Below are positions 24,631 to 36,595 of a stretch of 64,000 nucleotides of DNA, in pieces (within the stretch, counting starts at the first letter, position 1; every line of letters begins with the position of its first letter). The translations under genes were made by a program, and so were the position numbers. Source of the DNA: Mya arenaria (taxonomy: Eukaryota > Mollusca > Bivalvia > Myida > Myidae); contig NC_069126.1 of NCBI RefSeq assembly GCF_026914265.1, positions 76,635,232-76,699,231 of the forward strand, read 5' to 3'. The notes beneath the pieces are model-generated. The model was not told the origin of the DNA. It saw nothing but the letters and a program-made list of their open reading frames with translations, and did no database searches.

Positions 24631-24795
24631 AGGGGCGGATCCAGGATTAATGTAAGAGGAGGTGCAACTTAGGAGCGTAACCTTTTGACTTGCGCCCCTT
24701 CATTAGAACCAAACTTTATTTGGTTAAAAGAGGTGACAGGGGGGTTCGGGGGTACCCCCTTGAAAGTTTTAACCATTTCTAATTTTTGGGCGCCT
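24631..24795 (+). repeat. dispersed repeat beginning AGGGGCGGATCCAGGA, copy 1
   Basis: Starts AGGGGCGGATCCAGGATT and has the landmarks GCGTAACCTTTTGA, then a G-rich tract, TTTTAACCATTTCTA and TTTTGGGCG. A second copy in the same orientation lies at 59196-59365. The class is unknown; such sequences are common in marine invertebrate genomes. Confidence 0.7.
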
Positions 24796-25649
24796 ACTTG
24801 TGTTCAGGGGAATATACGGTATTTCAACGCGCCCCGGTTTTGTGAGGGAGACAAGAGTTATTCGACGTCGTGCCGTTTTTCTCTGTGTATACATTTTTTT
24901 CCAATTATTATGGTCAGATAATGGTTCTTGTATGCGACGTATAAACTAAGTTCACACGGATAAATAAATACTTTTTATTCCTCCATAAGTGAAGATATGA
25001 ACATATTTTTTTTATATACAGATGAATATAAATAGTATATACACGAACATCAATAGAACATTATGATATTATATAGATAAACATTATTAATATTAAACAT
25101 TTCGAGTTATCATTTACAATAACAACATCATCCATGCGCATATAATTATAAATAAATAGTCAGGTGTAGTCACAATTGACAAAATATATAAACGCTAATT
25201 ATTCAGAGTAATCTACTCATAATGTATCACAGTGTGGAATTCGCAAACCATAACTAAATATAAAGTTACTGCTAGAACTAAGTTAATTTATGGTAAGTGG
25301 AATCACGAATCTTATCTAGTTAACCAGTTATTATGTTACTTATTAAGTGGAATTCACAAACCATACCTAGTTAATCTGGTAGTGTTGTATAGTTAAAAAG
25401 GGTAATAGGTGGCAGTTCTATGCACTTTCAAGCCTGTTGTTAGTCCTATTTATCTTACCAAAAAGTAGCGCGAATGTTAACCATGTTAACTGGATAGCTA
25501 GATAATTATCGCGAAAATTAAGTGGTTAACACGAAATCATTCGGCAATCAGGTTATCTTACGGCAGTAATATGCCACCATTACTTCTTTATATTGCTTTA
25601 CCGCGTAATTTATGGAAAGTCGATTATGACATTTTAAAAGAGCGCGGTT

Positions 25650-25993
25650 GAAAGTATAATCTACATAAAATATAATCACAAAATGACAATAAAAAATCGT
25701 CAAAAACGCGATTACCAAAGGTCGAGGTCAACATTGGACTAAACTTACACTTTGTCATGACGCCAACAACGTCTCACCCGCTTATTGGTGAAATCTACAA
25801 CAATACGTTTTCTACGTCATTTTCCTTCAAATTCATGATTTACGGTTTAAAAGAAAAACATCAATCATGTTTTTTTTCCGGTCCGAATCGAAAAATCCGA
25901 TCCTCGCGCACTCTGTAAGTCGGCAAGAACTGTTTCCGGCTTATGCGCGTGCCCTTTTTTGTTATGAGTTTCCGATCCGGGCCGGAAACACAT
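25650..25993 (-). mobile_element. non-autonomous TIR element, family B copy 1 (partial)
   Basis: Its reverse complement aligns with 50927 onward: TGTGTTTCCGG at one end, GGGCACGCGC, GTAAGCCGG-like sequence, TCGGATTTTTCGAT, CCGGAAAA and then GACGTAGAAAACGTA. The far terminus present in the other copy was not found, so this one is truncated or eroded. Non-coding. Confidence 0.65.
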
Positions 25994-27034
25994 GGCATAA
26001 TATTAAAAGACACAGCTGTTAAAAGAGGACTAGTGATGTGACTTTTTTATGAGAATATGTTAGAGTTCATTTGGCGATCTAGAGAAAGTGGAGCGAGCCT
26101 TGTGATATCACTAGTTTTTGTAACGAATTGATTATAATACTGTCACAAATGAAAACTTAATCAAACATAATGCGCCCAATACAGTGTATATGTACTTTGT
26201 CATACACTATAATCATGTAAATTAGGCTTTACAAAGGCTTCATTGGCAAGCTTTATTAATAAAATCATCTACGTAATCAATTTGTAACATTTACACAATA
26301 TGAAGCGTTGATGCTGGCGCGATGATTAGCTCACATATCTGATACAACGATAACATATTCAACACGACTTGTTTGCTTATGGCGGTAAACACATACATGA
26401 TAAGCTTATCAGAAAGCATTAAAATAGACTGGTATACTGTGGGCGATTTGGCTATGAAAATATCGTAGCCATGACTAATTAATGAGGCAGTTTCATTGGT
26501 CCCGGAAGGAAACTTCTCCAGAAATCTGACTCATTCTTACGCAGATAAAAACGTTTTCCGTAGAAAATGGATTCTGGCGAAAGCTCGAATTGAACACGGT
26601 CCATCTGCTCACTACAAATTTTAGACCAGATACTTATACAACTCGCCTGCGGAGAAAATTAACAGTACATGGTTATTGAAGAGTATTTAATTATAACATG
26701 CGATTTTATTGGTATAAGAGTGTCTCTCCTTCCTCATGCATATTTATAAACGAAATTTTGTCAGTTAATTTTTTTACGGTATGTAAGTAGTGTAACAGAA
26801 TATAGTACGGTAGTTGCCGACGATGTAGTTAGTGAATTGTAGGGGAAAACATGTGTTCATTTTTTTTATCGTCTACCCATTTATATTAACCACATTAGAA
26901 ATAGAAATTGACAAATTTTGTTTTGTTTTGAAACCGTTTTTGAAATGATTTGCTCAACTCTTCATTTAAAATCCATGTGCAAATATGAACATCATACTTA
27001 AGAGTGTTAGGTCAATACTAAATTGGGCTTAAAT
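25994..27034. other. no feature recognised
   Basis: AT-rich intergenic DNA without a recognisable gene or repeat copy. Frames are short and unlike known proteins. Confidence 0.4.
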
Positions 27035-27101
27035 CTATGGTGGCCTTAAACAATGCGCGATCTTTAACAGGTTATCTTACGGCAGGAATTTGCCACCATA
27101 G
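27035..27101. mobile_element. 67-bp inverted-repeat miniature element
   Basis: CTATGGTGGC at the left is the exact inverse of GCCACCATAG at the right. The inner right end (AGGTTATCTTACGGCAG) recurs at 25550-25566 followed by the same TGCCACCAT, so a dispersed family with this terminus exists. This copy looks like an extreme internal deletion. Confidence 0.5.
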
Positions 27102-27676
27102 AAATCGAATTGACATGACTGCATGATACATTAAATGAATTCTAAAATTGTAAGTAGAGATAAGTTTACAAGTGTTATAAGAGTTTAGAATGATATGTAA
27201 GTGAAAAGATGTGATTTTGTCGATATTACTGAATTGTAACATTGATTGACATATGATGGCATAATTCAGCCGGTGACTAGTCTAGTTTATTATCATTATA
27301 TTGAATTAAACTAAATATTCAAATGAATATTAGTCCAGGAAGTGTCTAAAGTTTTGAAGCAAAATGTGTGGAACGTATTAAACTGTATGTATTTTTTCTG
27401 CTAATTATTGTCACTGAATTCACTTGAAACAAATTCCACGTCGTTTCTATATATATGTTAATTTTTTTTATACATTTTACGTGCGTTGATTTGATATGAT
27501 ATTGAAGAAATAACAACGACAGCAATAGCTTATACATGGATAGAAATTTTAAAGAGAAAGAGTTTAAATCTAAGTACAGAATTAAAAAGTGTTCAAGTAA
27601 TCTTAAGTTTCGTTATCAGTTTTGTTAAAAATAAAGTGCTTCAACCATTGTAGTTAACATACATGCCCGATCTTAA

Positions 27677-28000
27677 AGGGACTAGACAGCAGGTGGCCCA
27701 AAAAAGTATTTCATCAAAGCAAGCTTGGAATTGCCAATGCGAGCTAGTTTGAGACCGATAATACATCATTTTATATGATTTCAAGAATTAACACAATAAT
27801 CATGCTGATCTCATCCGAGTTTACCATTTAAAAAATAGCGCATAATGGTTTCCTAGTTTAGATCATATCCGGTTATGAGATCCGGATGCCTCATACATCA
27901 GTAAGGACGAATGAATGCGCTGAACTCAACAATATCAGTTTTATGCAAGTTTTTGCCGATTACTTTTTCTGGCAATTGTATAATCTAGTGTCTAGTCCGT
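27677..28000. mobile_element. TTAA-flanked MITE, family C
   Basis: Flanked by TTAA at 27673-27676 and 28001-28004. Termini AGGGACTAGACA and TGTCTAGTCCGT form inverted repeats with one mismatch. It is 324 bp and non-coding. A similar left end (TTAAAGGGACTCG) appears at about 63878 near the window edge. Confidence 0.75.
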
Positions 28001-28211
28001 TTAAGTAAAAAGGGAGAAATTATAATTCACGACGTGAAAACCATTAAATGTTCATGTAGTGTTCATTGTTGATATGTACAATACAGACACCTTGACATTC
28101 TCTGTCTTTGCTCGTGTTCTACAAGTTGTGCGTGCAGCGTTATATAGAAATAAATTATATCTCTTAATTGTTATGAACAGAACAGAACATGGCTGGTATT
28201 CAATATTGCTC

Positions 28212-29122
28212 TTAATCGGATCTAAGAACGATGTAGCTAATCGGATTACTTGTTATTAAGAACTGACCAAAAGTGTCGAATATCATTATACATTTAACAA
28301 AATACAACAAAATGGAATCATTTTCAATATGGTATAAGTTGCACAATGTACATTTCCCATCTTGACTTATTAAAAAAACAAACTGGGAGGACAATCTAAG
28401 TATAACATAATATTTCTATATTCCATACTTTCTAGTAAAACAATGTAATTTGACAATTTAAACATTTTCTTAACTTAATTATACAAATACAGTGATGAAC
28501 GTGACTCCATGTTAGCTCGCCAACCTGTTATATACACATCTCGTACTCCGTCTCTGACCATGGAAACAAATGCACGAATACTTACAGACTCTGAAATTAG
28601 ACACAAGATCTCAAAACCGGATGATTGAAAAAAGTACTTTACAGGCCAAGTGAATACTTTGTGGATTATTATTTAAATCACTGTATTGTCCATTGATAGT
28701 GAACCATGAGGGTACAATTATCTCCTTTCTCATCGTACATCTTAAGAAAATACACGATAATACCATTTATTCCAACAATGCGTTCAGGAACATACCCATC
28801 GGATATACAAACATACAATGATAATACGAATGTGTCGCTCAACGTACAATGGAAATCTGCCAAGTCCTCCATATTTTAGCGACAAACGATTGTAGAGAGA
28901 TTGACGTTTAGTTACTACGTGCAAAAATCAATGCACTAATTCTATCACCCCCGTCTTAATGTAACCCCATACTTCTGAACTATAGTTGAAGATAAACATA
29001 ACAATGCACCAAATAGTAATATCAATGGGGACCTGGTTACACTTGATCAAGACCTTATAAAGTGAATCCATCGGGAGCAGTGCCTTGCCAGATCCACCAC
29101 TAGACAATAAAATGTGGTGCAT
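28212..29122 (-). mobile_element. LINE (non-LTR retrotransposon) 3' ORF remnant
   Basis: Two minus-strand frames carry pieces typical of the C-terminal end of LINE reverse transcriptase. At 28928-29122 there is a stretch ending NYSSEVWGYIK and then IELVH, recalling the Y-G-x-E-V-W-G motif. At 28212-28394 there is a C-x-x-C, IEND and distal Cys pattern like the terminal zinc-knuckle region. About 500 bp of unrecognised sequence lies between. The copy is short and decayed. Confidence 0.5.
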
Positions 29123-29129
29123 GTATGCC

Positions 29130-30623
29130 TGTATATAACCTACACATCAAATTTAATATGTTTCACTGTTGTGGATCTTTAGCTAGTTAGATATTCTGAT
29201 CTTGGTTCATGTATATCCATGTCTGTTATTCAAAATTACCACGGCAAGTAGAAGTTCATAGTTGATGTATGTGGTTTTACATCTTTATGGCCTATACACG
29301 AACTAGAGAAGGTATTTATCAGTCTACAAACAGTCATTTAGAACAGATATATCTTTATTTCCTCCTTTCAAAGAAGATTTACAAATACAAGAACAAATAG
29401 AAGAGTACTTAACTGGTCTAACTAATTATATCCCGCTGGTGGGAACTAATGGACGGGTAAACATTTACAAGTGGTACAAGTGTCTTATGTCCAGGCCACG
29501 GTTTTATGCGTTTAAAATTCGGACAAAGACATTTTTAACAGAATATATTCCAAGAACCCTATAGGGTGGCTTATTAAAATTTAAAAATCAATAACTTTAC
29601 TAATTATTATATAAAATACAAAAACACCCACGTCCAAATACAGTTTCCTTTAAGACAAAACCCCTCTTTATAACATTGCTCTTCTATTAGCGCATTTTGA
29701 GCTCGTATGAACGGGTATGGCATTTTATTGAAAGTTAAATTTGTATGCCCCGCTTTACCGATATTTTTTTTATCTTAAATATTAAATGATTTTAATTCTA
29801 AAATAAACACCAAATACCATGAATTAAGACGCATGGAGTTCGGTGGTTGAATTTATACATATGATACATAACTAAAAAGTCGCACAGTTGTAAATAAAAA
29901 AATATGATTGTGTGTCATATGGGATATGATGAGATGGAGTCTGAATCACTTTCTGCTTGTTTGCCAACTAGGAATTCTGGTCTAAACTGTAACTCGAACA
30001 ATACACTGAACAGTAAAGAAAAATATATCTACTTTGCTAACCAGATAAGAGTGGCTGTTATGTATCATCATCTATGATGTAGGTTTACTAACATTTTCAA
30101 TATTTTAAATACACTCTTAAAAACTATAAGATGATATACCATTCATATTAAGTAGCTCCACAAAATTCTGTTTGGGTGCTTTCTCCATTCGTTTGATGTT
30201 TTATGCTTTGAATATTGTTCATTTTTTACGCAAAAAGCGTATCGTACCGCTAGGTATCGTATTGTTCTTTCTTGTCAGATAAAAGACTCTTTGGTAACGT
30301 ATTTCATCACCGATTGCAACTTCGTCATCTAATTCCTTATCGGTTCCGGATATATTTTTGTGATCGGAATGAGTTTTCATTAACGTTGTCAGAATTAATA
30401 AAAAGTTAACAATACATAGAGTGGCATTTCAAGGGGAAAAATACAAACAATTTCTTAACTGCAAATCACACATATATGACTTAACCATTGCTGTGTGAAA
30501 AGGCGAAATCCAGATCGGACAAATATACCAGAACTATTCGATCGTCTCCTGTACTACACGGACCCGACTACACCCAAGTTGTAACAATCATTTTGCAGAG
30601 CAGGTACGCCTCGACAGGTCAAA
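29130..30623. other. upstream region of the tetraspanin gene
   Basis: No gene seen. A stretch near 30040-30060 (CCAGATAAGAGTGGCTGTTAT) resembles 22694-22714, hinting at a shared old repeat. Promoter and first-exon UTR of the tetraspanin must lie near the right end, but no TATA box or initiator is clear. Confidence 0.4.
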
Positions 30624-33600
30624 ATGGGGGCGTGTACAGGATGTGGGCAGCTTGTCTTGGTGCTCATAAATATTCTTTTCTCAGTAAGTATTACGCTTCG
30701 TTCTGTTACCAAGTTATTATACTTGTTTTGTTTTATTTTCTGGTGTTTTGGGGAGTTAAAATTCCCCAACGGTAAATGTATAACTGTTTCCGCAAATATG
30801 CCGTAGGAAGTAAATGCTGCGAATTCTATTTACACTCTGCTACAGCAGATGAAACATGATGAACACTGACTGATGATCTGATGGAATTTCGATCTGTTTC
30901 AGGTTGTAGGTATTGCGCTTCTGGTGGTGGCCTGTCTGGTCAGGTTCGGCTCGGGCGTGTTCGATTCCTACCTAGAGGACGGGTAGGTTCTGCTCAAAAT
31001 ATAAAAAAAAACAATTCTGTAAATACGGAAACGTTTGGCAAGTGGAAGTTCTTTATATGGTTTCGTGTGCTTATATGTAACGCTTTCCTACAACCCGATT
31101 TCAGTAATACTTGGCAGAAAAAACACAAACATACGCTAATAAAAGAGCATTTAAACTAGTATATAGCCTATATCACTTTATCAAACGATTTAAAAACTAC
31201 TTCGAAGATCGTGAAGTGCAATTCTATAAAAATGGTCAACACCATGTAAAATATATTCATAGGTATACTGAGTTTAAGCTAGCCGTGGAAATCGCCACCA
31301 AGGGTAAACTTGACATTAGCGGCCTTGACATTGGGGACATCGTCGGGGACGCCGCTATTGCCTTCATCGTCATCGGTGCCTTTTTCTTCGTCCTCGGGAT
31401 ATTCGGATGTTGTGGGGCAATCTGCAAAGCAAAGAGCCTGCTTGTGATTGTAAGTGGCTATCTTGGCAACTATTACGAGACTAACTGGCTTGTAATTGTA
31501 AGTGGCTATCTTGGCAACTATTACGAGACTAACTGGCTTGTAATTGTAAGTGGCTATCTTGGCAACTATTACGAGACTTACTGGCTTGTGATTGTAAGTG
31601 GCTATCTTGGCAACTATAACGAGACTAACTGGCTTGTAATTGTAAGTGGCTATCTTGGCAACTATTACGAGACTAACTGGCTTGTAATTGTAAGTGGCTA
31701 TCTTGGCAACTATTACGAGACTAACTGGCTTGTGATTGTAAGTGGCTATCTTGGCAACTATAACGAGATTAACTGGCTTGTGATTGTAAGTGGCTATCTT
31801 GGCAACTATAACGAGACTAACTGGCTTGTGATTGTAAGTGGCTATCTTGGCAACTATAACGAGACTAACTGGCTTGTAATTGTAAGTGGCTATCTTGGCA
31901 ACTATTACGAGACTAACTGGCTTGTGATTGTAAGTGGCTATCTTGGCAACTATTACGAGACTTACTGACTTGTGATTGTAAGTGGCTATCTTGGCAACTA
32001 TAACGAGACTAACTGGCTTGTGATTGTAAGTGGCTATCTTGGCAACTATAACGAGACTAACTGGCTTGTGATTGTAAGTGGCTATCTTGGCAACTATAAC
32101 GAGACTAACTGGCTTGTGATTGTAAGTGGCTATCTTGGCAACTATAACGAGACTAACTGGCTTGTGATTGTAAGTGGCTATCTTGGCAACTATAACGAGA
32201 CTAACTGGCTTGTGATTGTAAGTGGCTATCTTGGCAACTATTACGAGACTAACTGGCTTGTGATTGTAAGTGGCTATCTTGGCAACTATTACGAGACTAA
32301 CTGGCTTGTGATTGTAAGTGGCTATCTTGGCAACTAGTACGAGACTTACTGACTTGTAATTGTAAGTGGCTATCTTGGCAACTGGCTAACTTGGCCAACG
32401 CTTACATGAAAATAAATAGTTGTTTATACACTATTCTTTGAAACCATGATACAGGGAGTGTATTCTTTTGTACTGTATATAATAAATAATGATAATAATT
32501 GTAACTACATATACTGTTTTTATACCAATACTATTTGTAATAATTACTTCTGTTTGCAGTACGCTGTGGTTCTTGGGGTCATTTTCTTGGCTGAAGTCAT
32601 ATTTGTTATACTTCTGTTCACAATGAAGTCAAAGGTAATAGTTCTTTCAACGTTGTTGAACATATGTATTAAAGCTGCACTCTCACAGATATACCATTTT
32701 TACAACTTTTTATATTTTTTTTTGTTTTTGAAAGAGCAATTTTTTGCGTATATATCTGCAAACCAATGATATAAGGTTGCTGACAAAAATCAGATCGTAG
32801 ATTTTCATATTTCCGTTCGAAAATAAATGTTTTATGGCTTAAACCGTTACTAACGGTAATGCATAAAACATCAATTTTTGAACTTAAATACAAAAATCTG
32901 CGATCTATTTTTTTTGTCAGCAGTCTTATATAACTGGTTTCCATATGGATTTTCGCAAAAAATGTTTCGTTCCAGGACAAAAAATAAAAAAGTTGTCAAA
33001 ACTTTCAATCTGTGAGAGTGCAGCTTTAAGGAGTGTTTGTTAAGTATTCATATGGTTTTAAAAAGTTTCAAGTGACATAAATTGTAAGTTTATTTCACAT
33101 TTACGTGGTAAAAATATAAATATCGGGGATTTCAAATAAATGTTATTTGCATTTCAAACTCGGTGGCATGAAATAAATAATCATGCTGATAGATTGAAGA
33201 TTAATATTCTCGTAAAATTGCCCCAAACTAGGCCGCCAGATTACTTAAGTATCATTGTCTTTAATGAAATACGACCGATGGATTTAAGAGATCCGACCCA
33301 CTCAAATGTGACTTAAAATGTTTGGTGACCCCATATTAGTTTGAATATCATTTAAAAGGGTTTTGTGTGAAAAATGTCCATTAAGATATATTAAGGTTAT
33401 ATTTTTTATTTCTATGTTTAGGCCTTCGAAAAGGCAGTTTTAGTCCGTTTAAGGTGGAAAAAGAGCACATATTCTGGAATAACTTTATGTATAATGTTCG
33501 TTGGTCATTTAGATTTCATCGCACATTAGTAAGCGCCAAAACAAAGGATTCACGTCTGTTCCTTACTTCCTTCTAAATTGGAAGCAATAAAAAACTAACA

Positions 33601-36354
33601 CAGTAACATAATTACATTCTCGTTCACATTCAGAGTGATGATGCTACGCGTTAGATTTATCACGATCAACCCTCTGATGAATGAGAATGCATAATTATAG
33701 TTTAACCATTTTGTGTTTAAAGATAGACGGATGGATTCAGGGGCCGTTAGAAGACACTCTGAATGAGAAGTACACCGGAAGTAACGGCTCTGACCCCTTC
33801 ACACTCACCATCAACTTCGTCATGAGGGAGGTACAGTGCATCCATGTATTGGTGGCCATCTCACACTTGTGGAGTCCTAGGGAAGCGTTCTCTTGGCCCA
33901 TTGGAATGGTCACTTATACACTTAAACAAGCAGCAGCTGTCTGGACGATCAACGAGTTTATGTCATTCTTCAGTCTGTATATTGTTATTTACGCATTTGT
34001 AAAACGATTCAGTGTAGAACGGCCTGCAGACAGTTAAGTCTTCTCTAATTTTGATGAAAATGATAAATATTTGACAAAAATTAAATAAATAATATTGTGT
34101 GTTTTTTACAAACTGGCCGTATTCTAACAACCATTTCTTTCCTCAGTTCGAGTGTTGCGGAATAAAGGGTCAGGGCGACTTTAACAGCACGACGAGCTGG
34201 CGACGGCCCGACCCGGCCATGGTGGTTCCTTATGTGTGCTGCATGGACACCAATGATACAAACTGTGTCACAAATCCTACCAGCAATAATTCTTACACAG
34301 AGGTTCCTTTCACTGTTTTATTTGAATTCGTTTGCACTTATTTTACCTTGATGTAATAATGTCGTGAATCAAACCAAAGATCTATCACTTTATAATATCC
34401 ATATTTTGAATTATAAAGGATGTACAGTCGAATCTAGTTATGTCGAACACTGTTATCTCGAAGTTCCGGTGGCTTTTTTGGTATATGCTGGTAAAAAATA
34501 TACACTTCGTATATCTGTTATATCGAATGTTCGATATTACGAAGGATTTCCTGGGGTCCCAACGACTTCGACATAGCGAGTTTTGAGACCAAATGTAAAA
34601 GCTATCAATGATCATTATCATATCCACCAGGCAGACAGTCTGTCCGTCTGTCATGTCACCCAAATATATATGACATTGATGTAGCCATCACATTTTTGTT
34701 TGGCTTTCAGGGTTGCTACAATACTGTAAACAATTGGCTGACAGACAATAAGAACGTTCTGATTGGTGTAGGGAGTGGCGTCGCCGCCGTGCAGGTATGA
34801 CGTCATCGAACGCCATATTGCATAACCTTTTTTTAGTTATTTTTTTTACATGATATAAATAGAAAATACACCATAATAAAACCTATCGTAGTTTTTTTAA
34901 AAGAAGCCAATAAGCTCATTTTTTAAATAATTTAGTACGCCGATAACAAAAACTGAAATATTAATGGAATGCTTGGTCTTGATGCTTTCAGATGCTGCTT
35001 ATTATATGTTCTGTCGTCATATGCTGCCAACGTCGGCGGGAGAAACTTGACGACAGCTATGACAGTAAAGACGATATACCGATACAGCCGTACAGGTAAG
35101 GCAGCGGTCAACATTGGTCGTCAGCCTCCCAGGTACCGATACAGACGTACAGGTAAGTAAGCGGTCAACATTGGTCGCCAGCCTTCCAGGTACCGATAAA
35201 GCCGTACAGGTAAGTCAGCGGTCAACATTGGTCGTCAGCCTTCCAGGTACCGATAAAGCCGTACAGGTAAGGCAGCGGTCAACATTGGTCGTCAGCCTTC
35301 CAGGTACTGATACAGCCGTACAGGTAAGTCAGCGGTCAACATTGGTCGCCAGCCTTCCAGGTACCGATAAAGCCGTACAGGTAAGTCAGCGGTCAACATT
35401 GGTCGTCAGCCTTCCAGGTACCGATACAGCCGTACAGGTAAGTCAGCGGTCAACATTGGTCGTCAGCCTTCCAGGTACTGATACAGCCGTACAGGTAAGT
35501 CAGCGGTCAACATTGGTCGTCAGCCTTCCAGGTACTGATACAGCCGTACAGGTAAGTCAGCGGTCAACATTGGACGTCAGTCTCCAAGGTACCGATACAG
35601 CCGTACAGGTAAGTCAGCGGTCAACATTGAACGTCAGTCTCCAAGGTACCGATACAGCCGTACAGGTAAGTCAGCGGTCAACATTGAACGTCAGTCTCCC
35701 AGAACCGATACAACTGTACAGGTTAGTCAGCGGTCAACATTGGTCGTCAGCCTCACAGGTATGAATTAATACTCATCGGATAACCCCGGCAGTACTCTTC
35801 TCCATCATGCTTTAGCGTGTATTGCAATGTAGGTGCCAACAAAGATATCAAGTTGCCCTCTTTGCCTCCGTAGGATTTCTTAAAAAAGGCTATCTATTCC
35901 GTCATCCTCCTAGAATAGTCGAATGTTTGCGGAATATTCGCTTACTAATCCAGTCGTTACTGGGAGAGAGCGTGTGCCGTGAGTGGCGATGACGTAGACT
36001 AAGTTCTTTCATTTGATGTGTAGTTTACATATAAGCAAAAAGTACGAAACTTTAAAGTACATACTTAAGTTGCCGTTATGTGGTCGTTTACATACAAAAC
36101 ACATAATTGAATATCCTAGGAGGGAGTTACCGGATCCCCACGGGCACAACAATCCCGGGTACCATGGGGCCGGGTCCTACCCCGACCTCCACCGGGAGCC
36201 GGGCGGATATGGAGCGAGGGAGACCGGATTCCCACAAGACAACCTGGACGAACAACCACGAGGCCGGGGCCACTCGCAGCCCTACCAGGGACGGACGGAC
36301 TTATACACGGGGCCACCGGAAGCGTATGGCGGGGACAGACGTTATCATCGATAA
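30624..36354 (+). CDS. tetraspanin with long Gly/Pro/Arg-rich tail, nine coding exons
   Basis: Exons: 30624-30683, 30903-30982, 31263-31449, 32560-32634, 33723-33830, 34147-34302, 34711-34794, 34992-35095, 36120-36354. Phases are consistent; 1089 nt, 362 aa. Four membrane segments at about 10-34, 77-95, 110-131 and 238-262; GCCGA after TM2 (95-99); large extracellular loop with CCG (173-175), CC (201-202), C210 and GC (223-224), the diagnostic tetraspanin pattern. The N-terminal MGACTGCGQ has Cys suitable for palmitoylation. The cytoplasmic tail (about 100 aa, residues 263-362) is far longer than the usual 10-20 and is rich in G, P, R and Y. Tetraspanins organise membrane microdomains. Two oddities: the donors of exons 3 and 8 are each amplified as minisatellites, and exon 6 ends at a weak GTTCCT donor. 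The subfamily is not assigned. Confidence 0.94.
31441..32391 (+). repeat. 48-bp minisatellite carrying 20 copies of the exon 3 splice donor
   Basis: Twenty 5' splice sites of the form ATT|GTAAGT occur exactly every 48 bp from 31449 to 32361. The unit spans the last nine bases of exon 3 (CTTGTGATT) and the first 39 of the intron. Copies differ at only a few positions (TAT/AAT, GTG/GTA). Reading on from exon 3 stays open for 11 units, each adding 16 residues (VSGYLGNYYETNWLVI), until a TGA near 31966. Use of any of the next ten donors would therefore keep the frame. Confidence 0.97.
32673..33025. mobile_element. TTAA-flanked palindromic MITE, family D copy 1, tetraspanin intron 4
   Basis: Flanked by TTAA at 32669-32672 and 33026-33029. 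Termini AGCTGCACTCTCACAGAT are perfect inverted repeats, and homology between the arms extends well inward (ATCTGCGATC / GATCGTAGAT-like). The whole element folds back on itself. 353 bp, non-coding, piggyBac-type target. An older copy lies at 41418-41760. Confidence 0.85.
34423..34580. mobile_element. possible pogo/Tigger-like MITE fragment, tetraspanin intron 6
   Basis: ACAGTCGAATCTAG and repeated TATGTCGAA / TATATCGAA motifs on the left, with TTCGACATAGCGAG inverted on the right. This resembles termini of pogo-group miniature elements, but only one copy is present and the ends are imperfect. Confidence 0.35.
35076..35760 (+). repeat. 57-bp minisatellite carrying about 12 copies of the exon 8 splice donor
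   Basis: CGTACAG|GTAAGT recurs every 57 bp from exon 8's own donor (35095) through 35152, 35209 and so on to 35665, with a last variant at 35721. The unit includes the last ~20 bases of exon 8 (ACCGATACAGCCGTACAG), the donor, and a CCTTCCAG that could serve as a 3' splice site. Read on from exon 8, the frame meets TAA immediately after the donor, so retention would yield a receptor with a very short tail ending QPYR. Confidence 0.97.
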
Positions 36355-36595
36355 CATAGTTGTTGACATTTTGATTGGATTGTATATATGTTATTGTATT
36401 GTGAAATCGTTGTATCATATAATTGTTATATATTAGTGTGTACATTATGTTTTGGATACGTGAAAGACATATAATAACATTTCAAGCATGTTTTTTTATT
36501 TACAATGTGCAGTTGTATTTAATTGTAACTTTAAAGCTTATATTTAAACAATAGAACATCATGACACCAATTTTCTTAAAATGTTTATTATTTAA

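Noticed and set aside
28678-28872. 64-codon minus-strand frame as a gene
   Set aside because: Lies between two LINE remnants, resembles no known protein and has no splice context.
31111-32337. Long frames with LVIVSGYLGNYYETNW repeats as an independent gene
   Set aside because: This is tetraspanin exon 3 running into the donor-site minisatellite; the next true exon continues the tetraspanin fold (YAVVLGVIFLAEV).
35114-35764. 216-codon frame with VSLPGTDTAVQ repeats
   Set aside because: Not the frame of exon 8; it is a by-product of the 57-bp array.
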